Source: Haematococcus lacustris
Taxonomy: Eukaryota > Chlorophyta > Chlorophyceae > Chlamydomonadales > Haematococcaceae
Assembly (NCBI GenBank): GCA_030144725.1
Contig: JASKMD010000029.1
Location: 10,365,433 to 10,429,432 of the forward strand
DNA: 64,000 nucleotides
Direction: 5' to 3'
A program made the translations under genes and the position numbers. This document shows, one piece after another, positions 10,201 through 23,873 of the stretch. Under the pieces are notes generated by a model. The model had not been told where the DNA came from. It saw only the letters and a list, made by a program, of their open reading frames with translations, and searched no databases. Numbering within the stretch: the first letter of the stretch is position 1; every line of letters begins with the position of its first letter.

Positions 10201-13200
10201 GGCCGGCAGGGCTGGGCTGTGTGGCTGGCAGCCCAGAGCACATGACCTGGCCGGCTGCGGCGTAGACCCACAACAGCTCAGCAGTTACGCCCGGCCCGTG
10301 CCGCCTGCGGGTTGTGTGGTGGCTGCGGGCTGCAGATAGAGCACGGAGGCCTGCCCGCCCCCCTGGCGCAGCGGGAGAAGATGGTGCCGGGCCTCATGGT
10401 GCGGGGGGCGGTCTTGCGGGGTGGGCCGGGAGCTGGCGCTGCCCCAGAGTGTGACCCACCCTGTGCTCACTCCCAGGGCAGGGGGGGGGGGGCGGGAGGA
10501 GGGAGGGAGGGAGGGAGGCCTGAGGTGCAAGGGGGGGAGGGGGGTGGGGGGGGGGGGGGTCAGGGAGGCATGGCAGAGGGTGTGGCTGGTCAGTCCCAGT
10601 GTGGCTACATGCATGGAGGGGTGGGTGCATGCATGGAGGGGTACATGCATGGAGGGGTGGGTACATGCATGGAGGGGTGGGGGTGGGCATGGGATACGGC
10701 TGGCTGCCTGTCAGGGGAGGTTGGGTTTGGGTGGCGGGTGGCGGTGAGGGGGCCTGAGGGAGGGTAAGGGGTGGGGAGGCTGCGTGGCTGATGCCTGCTG
10801 ATGCAGCAGGGCATGGGGCGGAGCAGGGCGCAAGCCAGGGCAGGGCAGGGTGAGAGTGTGAGGGTAGGTATGGAGTGTGAGGGTAGGTATGGAGTGTGAG
10901 GGGAGGTGTGTGAGTGTGAGAGGAGGTGTGAGAATGTGAGGGTGGTCATGGCTGCAGGGGCCCCTGTGGGACCTGACCCGCATACTGGACCAGGAGCAGC
11001 AGACCCAGCTGATCAGGTGACTCCCCCTTACATGCAGGGGGTGGTTTCAAGTCCTGACCGTACCTGAACCGACCCGACCTGACCCGACCCGACCTGACCT
11101 AACCCGCCCTGCCCACTTGCCACCATCGCTGCCATCACGCTGTCCTGCCCCCACCCACCCCTGCACCCCCACCCCCACCCCCCCTACCCTGCTGCCCCCA
11201 GGCGCCGCCGCACCCGCATGGCCGAGCTGGAAGCCCTGCTGGGCCTGTCTGACCCCTCAGCTGCCAAGGCAGTGGCTCGCTCTGCCCACCTGCCCCTGGC
11301 CGAGCTGGCCCCGCCCCTGCCCGCCCCGCCCGCTGCCCTGCCTGGGTCAGCCCCTCACCCCCACCCTGATCTCAAGGGGTTGGCGGAGAAGGGCGGGGCA
11401 GCAGGGGCAGGAGGGGGCGGAGGGGGCCTGGTGGCAGTGAAGGAGGAGGCTGGACCAGGGGGCCAGGCGCTGCAGCCGGGGCGCACAGTGGGGGTCAAGA
11501 GGGCGGCAGAGGAGGGCGGGGGGGGTGGGGGGGAGGGGCTGCGGCCCATGCCCCGCCTGGTGCCAGGTGAGCTGAGGTGAAGGGAGGCGGACCGGGGGCC
11601 CATGTGGGGGTTGGTGGGAGAAGGGGTGGAGGGGGAGGGGGGAGGGGGAGGGGGAGGGGGAGGGGGAGGGGGAGGGGGAGGGGGAGGGGGAGGGGGAGGG
11701 GGAGGGGGAGGGGGAGGGGGAGGGGGAGGGGGAGGGGGAGGGGGAGGGGGCTCTTTCTGGGTGGGTATACAGCGCCTGGCAGAACCCTATGTCAGACTGC
11801 TCCACTGTGCCTAGGCTCTAGCCAGGCTCAGCTGTGCTGTTGTGGGGGGTGGTGCAGCAGCTGCCAGGCACAGGCCCAGTGAGTGAGTGAGGTGTGTGGC
11901 GCAGGCTTCCAGCCGTCCCCTGAGGGGGTGCCGGGGCGTGGGGCGCTCATGCTGGAGCTGCGCAAGCTGCGGCTGCTGGACCTGCAGGCCAGACTGCGCA
12001 CTGAGGTGCTGCCTGGCTCCTGGACTAGCCCGGCCCTCACCCCAACCCCCCACCCCCTGCTGCTCCTGCCCCTTGACCCCACCCAGTCTTGGTCTACTCT
12101 CCTCCTTTTGTTTGCTCTTGCGTCACCCTCAGCCTTGCGGGCAAGCCTGCCTGCCTACCTCCATAGCGCACACTTCCTCAAGAGCCTGCATGCCTGCTTG
12201 CCCCACCCACCTGCATGCCTGCCCACCCACCAGCCTGCCTGCCAGTGCGATGACTGGTCCGGTGTTCATCTGCCTGTCCGTATCCTGTTGAGGACACACC
12301 CGGCCTGCTGGGCTGCCTCCCTGTTTGTGTGACACGTCACAGGTGGAGCTGGAGCACACCACTCGGCTGGGCATGGGCCAGGACAGGGACTACTACCGCT
12401 TCATGAAAGAAGGGGGTGGTATTCCGCGTTGAGGAGCTCAAGGCCAAGGTGCGGGGTTCTGCAAACAGCGATGACGCTCGCATCTCACTCTGGTCATATG
12501 TATTATTGCGAATCTCATGTGGCGAAAGTTTACGGCTTTTGCTTCGTAAGGGAACTTGAATGAAAGCGGCTAGCATGTGGAGTGTACGCTCCCTCTCTTG
12601 CGTCTTATCTGACCTGCGGCTGTCCGGCCTCGATGTGCAGGAGCTGAGGAGGTTCCAGCTAGCGACAAGGCGCATGGAGGATGCCAGGAATTTCAAGGCG
12701 GCGCAGCAGGTAGGCCGGCAGCCCGCGTCGGGTGCTTACCGGCCCATCGCAGCTTGACCGACAGCCTCCGATACACAAGCCGATAGGCGGACACTCTTAG
12801 CTTGACTCCCACGACTCGAACGCAGGAGCAACTGAACCTGCTGAAAGACATCCGAAACCAACGCAACAAGGGCATCGTCCGCCTGCACGAGGCGTTTTGA
12901 ACCGCGACCTCGCTAAGCAGCAGGAGGACGACCCGGTCGCGTCCGCCTGGACGCACTGCGCGCTAACGACTTCGAACGCGTACCAGGAGCTGCTGCGTCA
13001 GCAACAGGCGAGCACGATATTGTTTTTGAGAGTGTTTAGGCCTCGACGCTGCGAGGGGCATTGAACACGGCTTGGCCGCCCTGTCGTTGTTCCCTTGACC
13101 TTCCCGGAGAGCCTGCAGCCCCACCCTCAGTTCGCCGCCTTGGCGATCCAATGGCAGCCCCACAGCTACACTTTCTCTTTCATCACACTTTTCTCAATGG

Positions 13201-16200
13201 CAGCAGGTTGTGTGGGACCAGGCGGTCTGGCTTGCCATGGCCATGGTCCCCTGACCATGGCGAGCAGCAGCACCTGGAGTGCTTGAAGCCCTTGACGTTG
13301 CCGGTGCTGCCAGGGGTCTAGGGCAGCAGCATGGCCTTGTGCAGCCAGCCGTGTGTAGCTGTCCCGTACAGCCAGGGAGCGCGAGGTGTGGCTTGTCAAG
13401 GCCAGGGTAGGCTGTACAGGCCGTCCTGTCCACTGCCCATTGACAGGGTCCCACTTCGGAGGAGGAGGACAACCGCTTCCACGCCATCACCAAGTTCCTC
13501 AACGAAACAGAGGACTACCTCAACAAGCTGGCGTCCAAGGCGAGCTCAGGGCTCTTACGCTGTTCAGCCATCCAGGGGTCAAATTGAATCAGCAGGCCCC
13601 CTCCTCCCCCTTCTCCCCCCTCAGCCTCCTCATCCCCCTCCTCCCCCTCCTCTAGAACGTGAATCAGCAGGCCCCCCCTCCCCCTCCTCTTGGCCCCCTG
13701 TACCCTCTAGACACCACCGCCCATCTCCCCTGCACAGCAGCCCTGGTCAGCTCAGCCTCAGCCTTGGTCTGTGGGCTCGTGACGTCAGCTGCTGGGTTGG
13801 CAGCTGACAGCCATCCCCTCTAGCCCAGCTGCCACCAGCCTGGCAGACACGACCCGCAGGTGGCCAACATCAAGACCGCTCATGAGGCAGAGGCGTATGT
13901 GGCAGCTGCCATGGAGGAGGCACGCAGAGGTATGATCCCCAAGTGTGACAGTCACCCATGCAGCTCAGTCTGGCAAAGTCTAGGAAACATGGTCCACTTC
14001 ACGTATGAGCATGTGGAGCATGATTTGAGTGACCAGTGTGACGTCACACCTTGCAACCTTGAACCCTACCCCTTTTTACTTTGCTGTGACAAGGTGTGAC
14101 TCAACCTGAGAAGGTGTGACAGGATTGACACGAGGTGCAGCAAGGTGTGACAGGGTGTGACCCAGAGCAATTTCCTGTAGATGGTGAGTGATAGGCTTCA
14201 ACTGCATTAGTCCCCTGCCCCTGCCCTTGCCCCTGCCCAGCTGGCGCGAGTGACAGCGACATCACCTTGGCTGGCCAGCGGGCAGCGCTGGAGTTCAAGC
14301 ACGAGAGCGAGCTGCTGCGCAAAGAAAAGAACATGCAGGGCGATGCCCAGACCAGGCAAGACAGCCACCAGCACAGCTAGCCAGCGGCCCCAGCCCCTGG
14401 CCCTGGCCCCTGGCCTGCTGCACACAGCTGCCCGGGGCTGCCAGCTGCTGGGTAATGAGGGTGCAGCCTGCAGGGTGCTGCTCCTTCTCTGCTAGACACG
14501 CCCCCTGGACCCGCCCCTCACACCTGGCCCCCCTACCCCCTCCGCATCAGCCCTTGCCCCTCCCCCTAGCTCGCCCCTCCCTCTCCCCCTGCCCCTGACC
14601 CCACACTGGTCCCTGCCTCTCCCCATGCCTTGCCCTGGCCTGCCCCCCTGTCCACCCCCCCTCCGCCCTCGCCTGCCTGCCTCTGATTCCCCTAGCCCCT
14701 CCTCTCCCTCCCCCTTGGCCCTACCTCCCCCTTCCCCCTAGCCCCTCCTCCCCTTCCCCCCTGGCCCCTGGCCCCCGAGTGCAGGTACTACGAGCTGGCT
14801 CACAGCGTGCAGGAGGACATCGTGCGGCCGCCCCTGTACCTGCGCCCCCCTGCAGGGGCAAGCCTGAGGGAATACCAGATGGTGGGCCTGAAGTGGATGG
14901 TGTCCCTGTACAACAACCACCTCAACGGCATCCTGGCGGACGAGATGGGGCTGGGAAAGACCGTGCAGGTGTGACCTGACAGGCAGGCAGGTGTGACCTG
15001 ACAGGCAGGCAGGTGTGACCTTGCAGGCAGGCAGGTGTGACCTGGCAGGTGAGACTGGCAGGCACAGCAGTGGACGTGTTTCGTAGTCATAACTGATGTG
15101 ATGGCGATTGTGGACATGTGGGGCGAGCATGGGTGGTGAAGCATGGAGCGTGTGGGATCTGTCATGACCCTGGTGGGCTCCATGCGCCATGCAGGACGCC
15201 ATGCAAGCAGTCGGCTAATAGGGACTCTCCAGTGGCCACGGCTGCCAAGGGTGCCTCTCTTGGCCCCCTGGCTAACCCAGGCTCGCCCTGACCCTGGCCC
15301 TGCTCGCCTGCCGCAGGTCATGGCCCTCATCGCCTACCTCATGGAGCACAAGAAGGTGTTTGGCCCGCACCTCATCATCGTGCCCAATGCCGTCATGGTC
15401 AACTGGAAAGTCGGAGCTGCAGCAGTGGCTGCCCCTGTGTCAGGTGAGCGCCAGGCTGGGCTATGAACAGGCAGGAGAGCCACCCCACCCCCACCCCCAC
15501 CCCCACCCCACCCCACCCCACCCCCACCCCACCCCACCCCACCCCACCCCACCCCACCCCACCCCACCCCACCCCACCCCACCCCCACCCCACCCCACCC
15601 CACCCCACCCCACCCCACCCCACCCCACCCCACCCCACCCCACCCCACCCCACCCCACCCCACCCCACCCCACCCCACCCCACCCCACCCCACCCCACCC
15701 CACCCACCCCACCCCACCCCCACCCCACCCCCACCCCACCCCACCCCACCCCACCCCACCCCACCCCACCCCACCCCACCCCACCCCACTGGCCGCAGGT
15801 GTGTATACTATGTGGGCACCAAGGATGAGCGGCACCGGCAGTACGTCCAGGAGGTGGGGCCAGCCTCAGCCTCAGCCTCAGCCTCAGCCTCAATGGGCAT
15901 GGTCCCAGCCTGTGTGTGTGTGTGTGGGTGGGAGGGGTGCCGCTGTCAGGTGCTAACGGTGGCCTGGCCTGCAGGTCGCCCCCAAGAACTTCAACATCCT
16001 GGTCACCACCTACGAGTACATCATGAGGGATCGCGCTAAGCTGTCCAAGATTGAGTGGAAGTACATCATCATTGACGAAGCCCAGGTTGATGAAGCTCAG
16101 CCCGCCCGCCTGCTTACTCCACCCACCCACCCACCCACCCACCTGCCCACCCACCCACCCACCCACCCACCCACCCACCCACCCACCTGCCCACCCACCC

Positions 16201-19200
16201 ACCCACCCACCCACCCACCCACCCACCCACCCACCCACCCACCCACCCACCCACCCACCTGCCCACCCCCACCCACCCACCCACCCACCCACCCACCCAC
16301 CCACCTGCCCACCCACCAACCTGCCCGATTGCAGCGCTGGCAGCCTGCCTGCTCACCCCATCTTGCGCCACCTCCTCTAACCCCCTGCAGCGCCTGAAAG
16401 AGCGTCAGAGCAAGTTGTCCAAGGACCTGGACCGCTTTGTTGGCGGGCGGCGTCTGCTGCTGACGGGGACACCGCTGCAGAATGAGCTGCGAGAGCTGTG
16501 GAACCTGCTGAACCTGCTGCTGCCTGAGGTCAGGCCAGAGACTGCTCCTGCCTGCATGCCGCTGCCCGCTGCTGCTGCTGCTGCTGCTGCTGCTTCCTGC
16601 TGCTGCTTCCTGCATGCCGCTGCCTGCTGCCGCTGCCGCTGCTCCTGCTCCTGCTCCTGCTGCTTCCACATTAGCTCCTGCTGCTTCGCTTGAGGCTGAG
16701 ATTGGATCAGGGCCAGGGCCATGAGCAGGGGCTGTGGTTAAAGCATGTCAAGGGCTAGGCTTGCCACAGTAAGGGTCGTCATATGGCTGCTGCTGCTGTT
16801 GCTGCCGCCGCTGCTGCTGCTGCTTTCCTGGCCAGGTTTTTGACAACAAGGAGCAGTTCGCGGGCCTGGTTTGACGAGATGTTGGAGCAGGAGGGCGATG
16901 ATGATGACGAGCTGAGCGCTGCGGGGGCGCATGAGGTGAGTCGCAGGTGCGCAATGCAGCCTGGTGCTGCGCCCGCCTCCCCAGCAGCCAGCAGTACCTG
17001 GGGGGGGTGGGCAGGAGCTGGAGGGCACTCCTCCCGCCTCACGACAGCCGGCAGCAGTCAACTGGCCGCCAGCACCCCAGTCATTAGCAGCAGCAGCAGC
17101 AGCGGGACCAGCCAGGTGATTGTCAGTCTGCAGGAACAGAGGCCGCTGGGAAGGAAGCAGCTGGGACATTGACATTTCGCTCATGGTAATGGGAGGGGTG
17201 GGATAGAAAGGAGAGGGGAGGAGGAAGTGGCAGGCGGTTTCACCCCCTCCGCTTCCCTCAACTGTCAGCCCAGCATATAGCACAGCAGTGGCAGCTTGGA
17301 GCCATGGCTGCTGTCTGCCGGCTGCTTATGCAGCGCTGCCGCCTGCTGCTGGTCAGCTGCAGGTGAGCCCTGCTGCCTGCCTGGCTGCCTGTTGCCTGGC
17401 GCTGTGCAGGCCAAGCTGCTGGCCACTGAGAAGAAGCTGGTGGTCGTGCACCGCCTGCACCAGATCCTGGTCCCCTTCATGCTCCGCCGCCAGGTAAGGT
17501 GGCAGCCAGGGGGGAGGGGAGGGGGAGGGGGAGGGGGAGGGGGAGGGGGAGGGGGAGGGGGAGGGGGAGGGGAGGGGGAGGGGAGGAGGGGGGGAGGGGG
17601 AGGGGAGGGGGAGGGGGAGGGGGGGAGGGGGAGGGGGAGGGGAGGGGGGAGGGGAGGGGGGAGGGGGAGGGGGAGGGGGAGGGGGAGGGGGAGGGAGAGG
17701 GAGGGGAGGGGGAGGGGGAGGGGGGGAGTGGGCGAGGGGGCGGGGTGGGGCGGGGGGAGGGGGAGGGGGAGGGGCGGGGGAGGGGGAGGGGGAGGGGGAG
17801 GGGGAGGGGGAGGGGGAGGGGGAGGGAGGTGACAGGCGAGAAGCAGCGAAAGGGGTTTTTTTCGAAGTGATGCAAGCTGCTGTCTCCCTAGCGCTCCTGC
17901 CTCCGCTGCTGCTGCCACTGCTGTTGCCCTGCTGAGGCGCTTGCCCTCTTGCCGCCTTGGCTGCTGCTCCACCGGGTTGCTGTGGCCCCTGCCCCCCCCC
18001 TGGCCTGCACAGGTCCAGGATGTAGAGGGCAAGCTGCCGCCCAAGGTGGCAGTGGTGGTCAAGGTTTCCCATGACGCCCTACCAGAGCGCTGTGTACAAC
18101 TGGGTCAAGGTCAGCAAGGGGGGCAGGGCAGGGTGGCCAGCAACATCTGCTGGGCAGTACAGCTGCTCGGCAGCAGCAGTGTCAGCGGCAGCAGCAGCAG
18201 TGGGAACAACGGCAGCAGGAGGCAGCGCCGCAGCGTAGCGCAGCTTCCACACGCCTTGCGATTATGCCAGACTATGCCAGACTATGCCAGACTATGCCAG
18301 TGGCTGAAGTTAGATGGTGTGTGACCAGTGTGAGGCAGAGGTGTGTGTGCCGCCTTGATAAGGGTGTTCTTGGGGGGTGGGGAATGGAGGGAGAGGCAGG
18401 CTCCTTGCAAGTGGTGGGGCCTAGGCTACCCTCCCTCCCTCCCTCCCTCCCTCCCTCCCTCCCTTGTTGACCATGCTGTGCCCGCTGCCCCCGCCCCCTC
18501 TCTGCTGTCACCAGGCCACCAGCACCATCCGCTTCTTACCCCGGCGACCCCCTGCGCGCCAAGATGAAGCACGACTTCTTGCCCACTCAACAACAAGGTG
18601 CAGCCAGCTGCTCCCTGCTGGGGGGGGAACAGGCCAGGGCAAAGCAGGGCAAGGGGCAGGCCAGGTCAGGGGGTCCAGATAGGCTGCTGAGGGGGAGGTG
18701 TGGGGCATGACCATGGCAAATGCTGCCCTGCCTGCCCTCCCTCCTGCCTGCCCTACCATCTGCCTGGCCCCCTGGCCCAGCACGGCTAGTCGGTCAGCAG
18801 CCAGCCAGCCGACCTGCCCGCCTGGCCCTGGCAGGTCATGGAGCTGCGCAAGGTGTGCAACCACCCGCTGCTCAGCTTCCCGCCGACCCTGCTGACGGCT
18901 TTGAGCTGATGCGGCAGTGCGGCAAGCTGGTGATGCTGGACCGCATGCTGGTCAAGTTCTGCCACACGGGACACCGGGTGTGCTGCTGTTCTGGTGAGGG
19001 GGGGGAGGGGGAGGGGGTCAAGGGCCACGGATACGGCTGGCAGGCTGCTTGGCTGCCAGACCTGGAGGAGGTGCTCCCTGCCCTGCCCCTGCCCCTGCCC
19101 CTGCCCCTGCCCCTGCCCCTGCCCCTGCCCCTGCCCCTGCCCCTGCCCCTGCCCCTGCCCCTGCCCGTGCCCCTGCCCCTGCCCGTGCCCCTGCCCCTGC

Positions 19201-22200
19201 CCCTGCCCTGCCCCTGCCCTGCCCCTGCCCCTGCCTGCCCCTGCCCCTGCCCCTGCCCCTGCCCCGTGCCTCTGGCCCTGCCCCTGCCCCTGCCCCTGCC
19301 CCTGCCCCTGCCCCTGCCCCTGCCCCTGCCCCTGCCCCTGCCCCTGCCTCTGGCCCTGGCCTTGCCCCTGCCCTTGCCCCTGCCCCTGCCCCTGCCCCTG
19401 CCCCTGCCCCTGCCCCTGCCCCTGCCCCTGCCCCTGCCCCTGCCCCTGCCCCTGCCCCTGCCCCTGCCCCTGCCCCTGCCCCTGCCCCTGCCCCTGCCCC
19501 TGCCCGTGCCCCTGCCCCTGCCCGTGCCCCTGCCCCTGCCCCTGCCCCTGCCCCTGCCCCTGCCCCTGCCCCTGCCCCTGCCCCTGCCCCTTGCCCCTGC
19601 CCCTGCCCCTGCCCCTGCCCCTGCCCCTGCCCCTGCCCCTGCCCCTGCCCCTGCCCCTGCCCCTGCCCCTGCCCCTGCCCTGCCCCTGCCCCTGCCCCTG
19701 CCCTGCCCCTGCCCCTGCCCCTGCCCCTGCCCCTGCCCCTGCCCCTGCCCCTGCCCCTGCCCCTGCCCCTGCCCGTGCCCCTGCCCCTGCCCCTGGCCCC
19801 TGCCCCTGCCCCTGCCCCTGCCCCTGCCCCTGCCCCTGCCCCTGCCCCTGCCCCTGCCCGTGCCCCTGCCCCTGCCCCTGCCCGTGCCCCTGCCCCTGCC
19901 CCGTGCCCCTGCCCCTGCCCGTGCCTCTGGCCCTGCCCCTGCCCCTGCCCCTGCCCCTGCCCCTGCCCCTGCCCCTGCCCCTGCCCCTGCCCCTGCCCCT
20001 GCCTCTGGCCCTGCCCCTGCCCCTGCCCTTGCCCCTGCCCCTGCCCCTGCCCCTGCCCCTGCCCCTGCCCCTGCCCCCTGCCCCTGCCCCTGCCCCTGCC
20101 CTGCCCCTGCCCCTGCCCCTGCCCCTGCCCCTGCCCCTGCCCTGCCCGTGCCCCTGCCCCTGCCCCTGCCCGTGCCCCTGCCCCTGCCCCTGCCCCCTGC
20201 CCCTGCCCCTGCCCCTGGCCCCTGCCCCTGCCCCTGCCCCTGCCCCTGCCCCTGCCCCTGCCCTGCCCCTGCCCCTGCCCCTGCCCCTGCCCTGCCCCTG
20301 CCCTGCCCTGCCCTGCCCCTGCCCCTGCCCGGTGCCCCTGCCCCTGCCCGTTGCCCCTGCCCCTGCCCGTGCCCGTGCCCCTGCCCCTGCCCGTTGCCCC
20401 ACCTGCCCCTGCCCCTGCCCGTGCCCCTGCCCCTGCCCCTGCCCCTGCCCCTGCCCCTGCCCCTGCCCCTGCCCCTGCCCTGCCCCTGCCCCTGCCCCTG
20501 CCCCTGCCCCTGCCCCTGCCTGCCCCTGCCCCTGCCCCTGCCCCTGCCCCTGCCCCTGCCCCGCTGCCCCTGCCCCTGCCCGCTGCCCTGCCCCTGCCCC
20601 TGCCCCTGCCCCTGCCCCCTGCCCTGCCCCTGCCCCTGCCCCCTGCCCCTGCCCCTGCCCCTGCCCCTGCCCCTGCCCCTGCCCCTGCCCCTGCCCCTGC
20701 CCCTGCCCCTGCCCCTGCCCCTGCCCCTGCCCCTGCCCCTGCCCCTGCCCCTGCCCCTTGCCCCTGCCCTGCCCCTGCCCCCTGCCCCTGCCCCTGCCCC
20801 TGCCCCTGCCCCTTGCCCCTGCCCCTGCCCCTGCCCCTGCCCCTGCCCCTGCCCCTGCCCCTGCCCCTGCCCCTGCCCCTGCCCCTGCCCCTGCCCCTGC
20901 CCCTGCCCCTGCCCCTGCCCCTGCCCCTGCCCCTGCCCCTGCCCCTGCCCCTGCCCCTGCCCTGCCCTGCCCCTGCCCCTGCCCCTGCCCCTGCCCCTGG
21001 CCCCTGCCCCTGCCCCTGCCCCTGCCCCTGCCCCTGCCCCTGCCCCTGCCCCTGCCCCTGCCCCCTGCCCCTGCCCCTGCCCCTGCCCTGCCCCTGCCCC
21101 TGCCCCTGCCCCTGCCCCTGCCCCTGCCCCTGCCCCTGCCCTGCCCCTGCCCCTGCCCCTGCCCCTGCCCCTGCCCCTGCCCCTGCCCTGCCCCTGCCCC
21201 TGCCCTTGCCCCTGCCCCTGCCCCTGCCCCTGCCCTGCCCCTGCCCCTTGCCCCTGCCCCTGCCCCTGCCCCCTGCCCCTGCCCCTGCCCCTGCCCCTGC
21301 CCCTGCCCTGCCCTGCCCCTGCCCCTGCCCCTGCCCCTGCCCCTGCCCCTGCCCCTGCCCCTGCCCCTGCCCCTGCCCACTGCCCCCTGCCCCTGCCCCT
21401 GCCCCTGCCCCTGCCCCTGCCCCTGCCCCTGCCCCTGCCCCTGCCCCTGCCCTGCCCCTGCCCCTTGCCCCTGCCCCTGCCCCTGCCCCTGCCCCTGCCC
21501 CTGCCCCTGCCCCCTGCCCTCCATCCACCCGACTGGCCCCCTGCTCCCGCCTGCTGCCCAGCACGATGACCAAGCTGCTGGACCTGCTGGAGGTGTACCT
21601 GCGCTCCCGGACACTGGCCCAACGGGCCCAGTACATGGCCTTCCGCCGCATCGACGGCTCCACGCCTCTGTAGGTGCACCCGCCCCTCTCTGCCCGCCCA
21701 CTCCCCTGTAGGTGCCCTAGCACCCATCCGCCCTCACTGCCCCTCTCCCGCCCGCCCTGGCCCCCACTACTGACCCTGCCCCCCGCCACGCCCGCCCTGG
21801 CCCTCACTGCCATCCCAGGAGCCTGCCTGACCATCAGTGCCTGAGCACTGGTGCCTGAGCTCCCCCCTGATGTTGGGACCCCACACACATCCTGGGACCC
21901 GCCTCCTGGCCCTCACCCTTCCTCTCTACCCCACCCCTGCTGCCCCACACCCCACCCTGCTGCTCATACCCCACCCCCCTGCTGCTGTGTGCTGGTGGCT
22001 GTGCTGTGTCCAGGGAGATGAGGGAGTCCGCCATCAAGGAGTTATCAACAGCCCAAACACCGACGTCTTCATCTTCCTGCTGTCCATCAGGGCGGCGGGC
22101 CGCGGCCTCAACCTGCAGGTCCCCAGGCCCCAGCGCTGAGGGGGAGGGCGCTGACACGCTGACCTGGGCAGGCGGGCAGACGGGCGGGGGGGGGCGGGCA

Positions 22201-23836
22201 GGCAGGCAGGCAGGGGGGTCAGGAGGCAAGTTGCGCAGGCAGGTCTGGAGGCAGGTTCAGTAGGCAAGCTGTCAGGCAGGCGGGTTGGCAATCGGCAGGT
22301 GGGCCATCAGCTGGCAGGAAGGGGAGGGGCGTGGAAGGAAAGGCTAGGATCAGGCTAGGGCCAGGGGCTTAAGCAGCGAGGCAGGCTGGCAGGCAGGCAG
22401 GCAGGCATCGCACACAATGAACCTGGCTGCATGCTGCATGCTGCATGCCTACCCAGACCTCCGACACAGTCATCATCTATGACCCCGACCCCAACCCCAA
22501 GAACGAGGAGCAGGCCATCGCCCGCCAGCCATCGCATTGGGCAGAAGAAGGAGGTGGGGTCAGCATCTTCCCCCCCGGGGGTGTTGGAGGCTGTGGTAGA
22601 GGCTGGGGCAGCCACCCCAACCCACTCTCTATGGCCTGTCTATGCTGCCATGGCCAGGGCTGCCATGAGGCCTGCTCTGCTGTCCACCATCCTGAGCCAA
22701 GTGTGACCTGCGTGGTCCCTCACGCCCCCTCACTTCCCTCCATTTGGGGCGTGTTGATGCCATGCTGGGGGTGGGGTGGGGTGGGGTGGGGTGGGGGTGG
22801 GGTGGGGTGGGGTGGGGTGGGGTGGGGTGGGGTGGGGTGGGGTGGGGTGGGGTGGGGTGGGGTGGGGTGGGGTGGGGTGGGGTGGGGTGGGGTGGGGTGG
22901 GGTGGGGTGGGGTGGGGGTGGGGTGGGGTGGGGTGGGGGTGGGGTGGGGTGGGGTGGGGTGGGGTGGGGTGGGGTGGGGTGGGGTGAATGTGGGCCCATT
23001 AAACTGCCAGGCAGCTGCTGTGAAGGTGGCAATGCATGTGGCCAGGCGGCAGCAGTGTGGGGGTGGGGGGTGTGGTGCGGCTGCAGGTGCGCGTCATCCA
23101 CCTGGAGTCAGTGGTGGACCCGGGGGTACCGAGGGAGGCGGTGAGACCAGGGGTGACACTCACCGCACCACACCACATCACACCACACCCGGGCCCCCAC
23201 TCTACCCTCACCTCCCCCCCCTCCCTTCACCTCACCCCCTTTCCTCCACCCCCCTCTACCTCCTACTGTCACCCTCACCCCTCCCCTCACCCTCCTTTTT
23301 TGCCCTCCACCCCACCCCCCTTCACCCCCCCTTCACCCCCCTTGGGACCTTGCAGGGCACCCACTGAGGCCCGCCTTGATCCTGCGGCAGCACCTGGCCG
23401 CTGCGCAGCAGGCGGGACAGAAACCCGCGCTATCACGACTCGGTGGAGTCACTGGTGCGGCAGGGGCAGGGGCAGGGCCTGGGGCAGCAGCGGCAGGGGC
23501 AAGGGCAGGGGCAGCGGCAGCAGCAGGAGGGGTGGCAGCGGCAGCAGCAGCAGGGGCCAGCGGCAGGTTTTTTCCCCCCCTCTCTCCCTCCTCTCCCTCC
23601 TCTCCCTGCCTCTCTTCCCCCCTCCCCTGCCCCCCCTACCCCTGCCCCCCTCCCCCCTCCTACCCCTGCAGGTGCGCAACCTGATCCAGAAGCAGAAGAT
23701 AGACATGGCCAACGAGGTCATTGACGCGGGGCCGCTTCGACATGACCACCACCATGGACGGAGCGCAAGGCCACTTTGGAGGCCATGCTGCAGGTGGGTC
23801 AGGGGGGGTAGCGGCTGGGGGAGGGGGGCCGGGCAC

Positions 23837-23873
<37 letters not shown>

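Noticed and set aside
15334..16669. Pro/His/Thr and Gly/Val/Trp-rich frames on both strands
   Set aside because: Products of the CCCCA and CCCA arrays in BRM introns.
17265..18072. Pro/Ser- and Gly/Arg-rich frames over the GGGGGA array
   Set aside because: Low-complexity intron sequence between two helicase exons.
18720..21888. Open frames of 870-970 codons on both strands (Leu-Pro, Pro-Cys, Ala-Pro, Gly-Gln, Gly-Arg, Gly-Ala repeats)
   Set aside because: They are translations of the CCCTGC hexamer array, which has no stop in most frames. The flanking BRM exons show that it is an intron.
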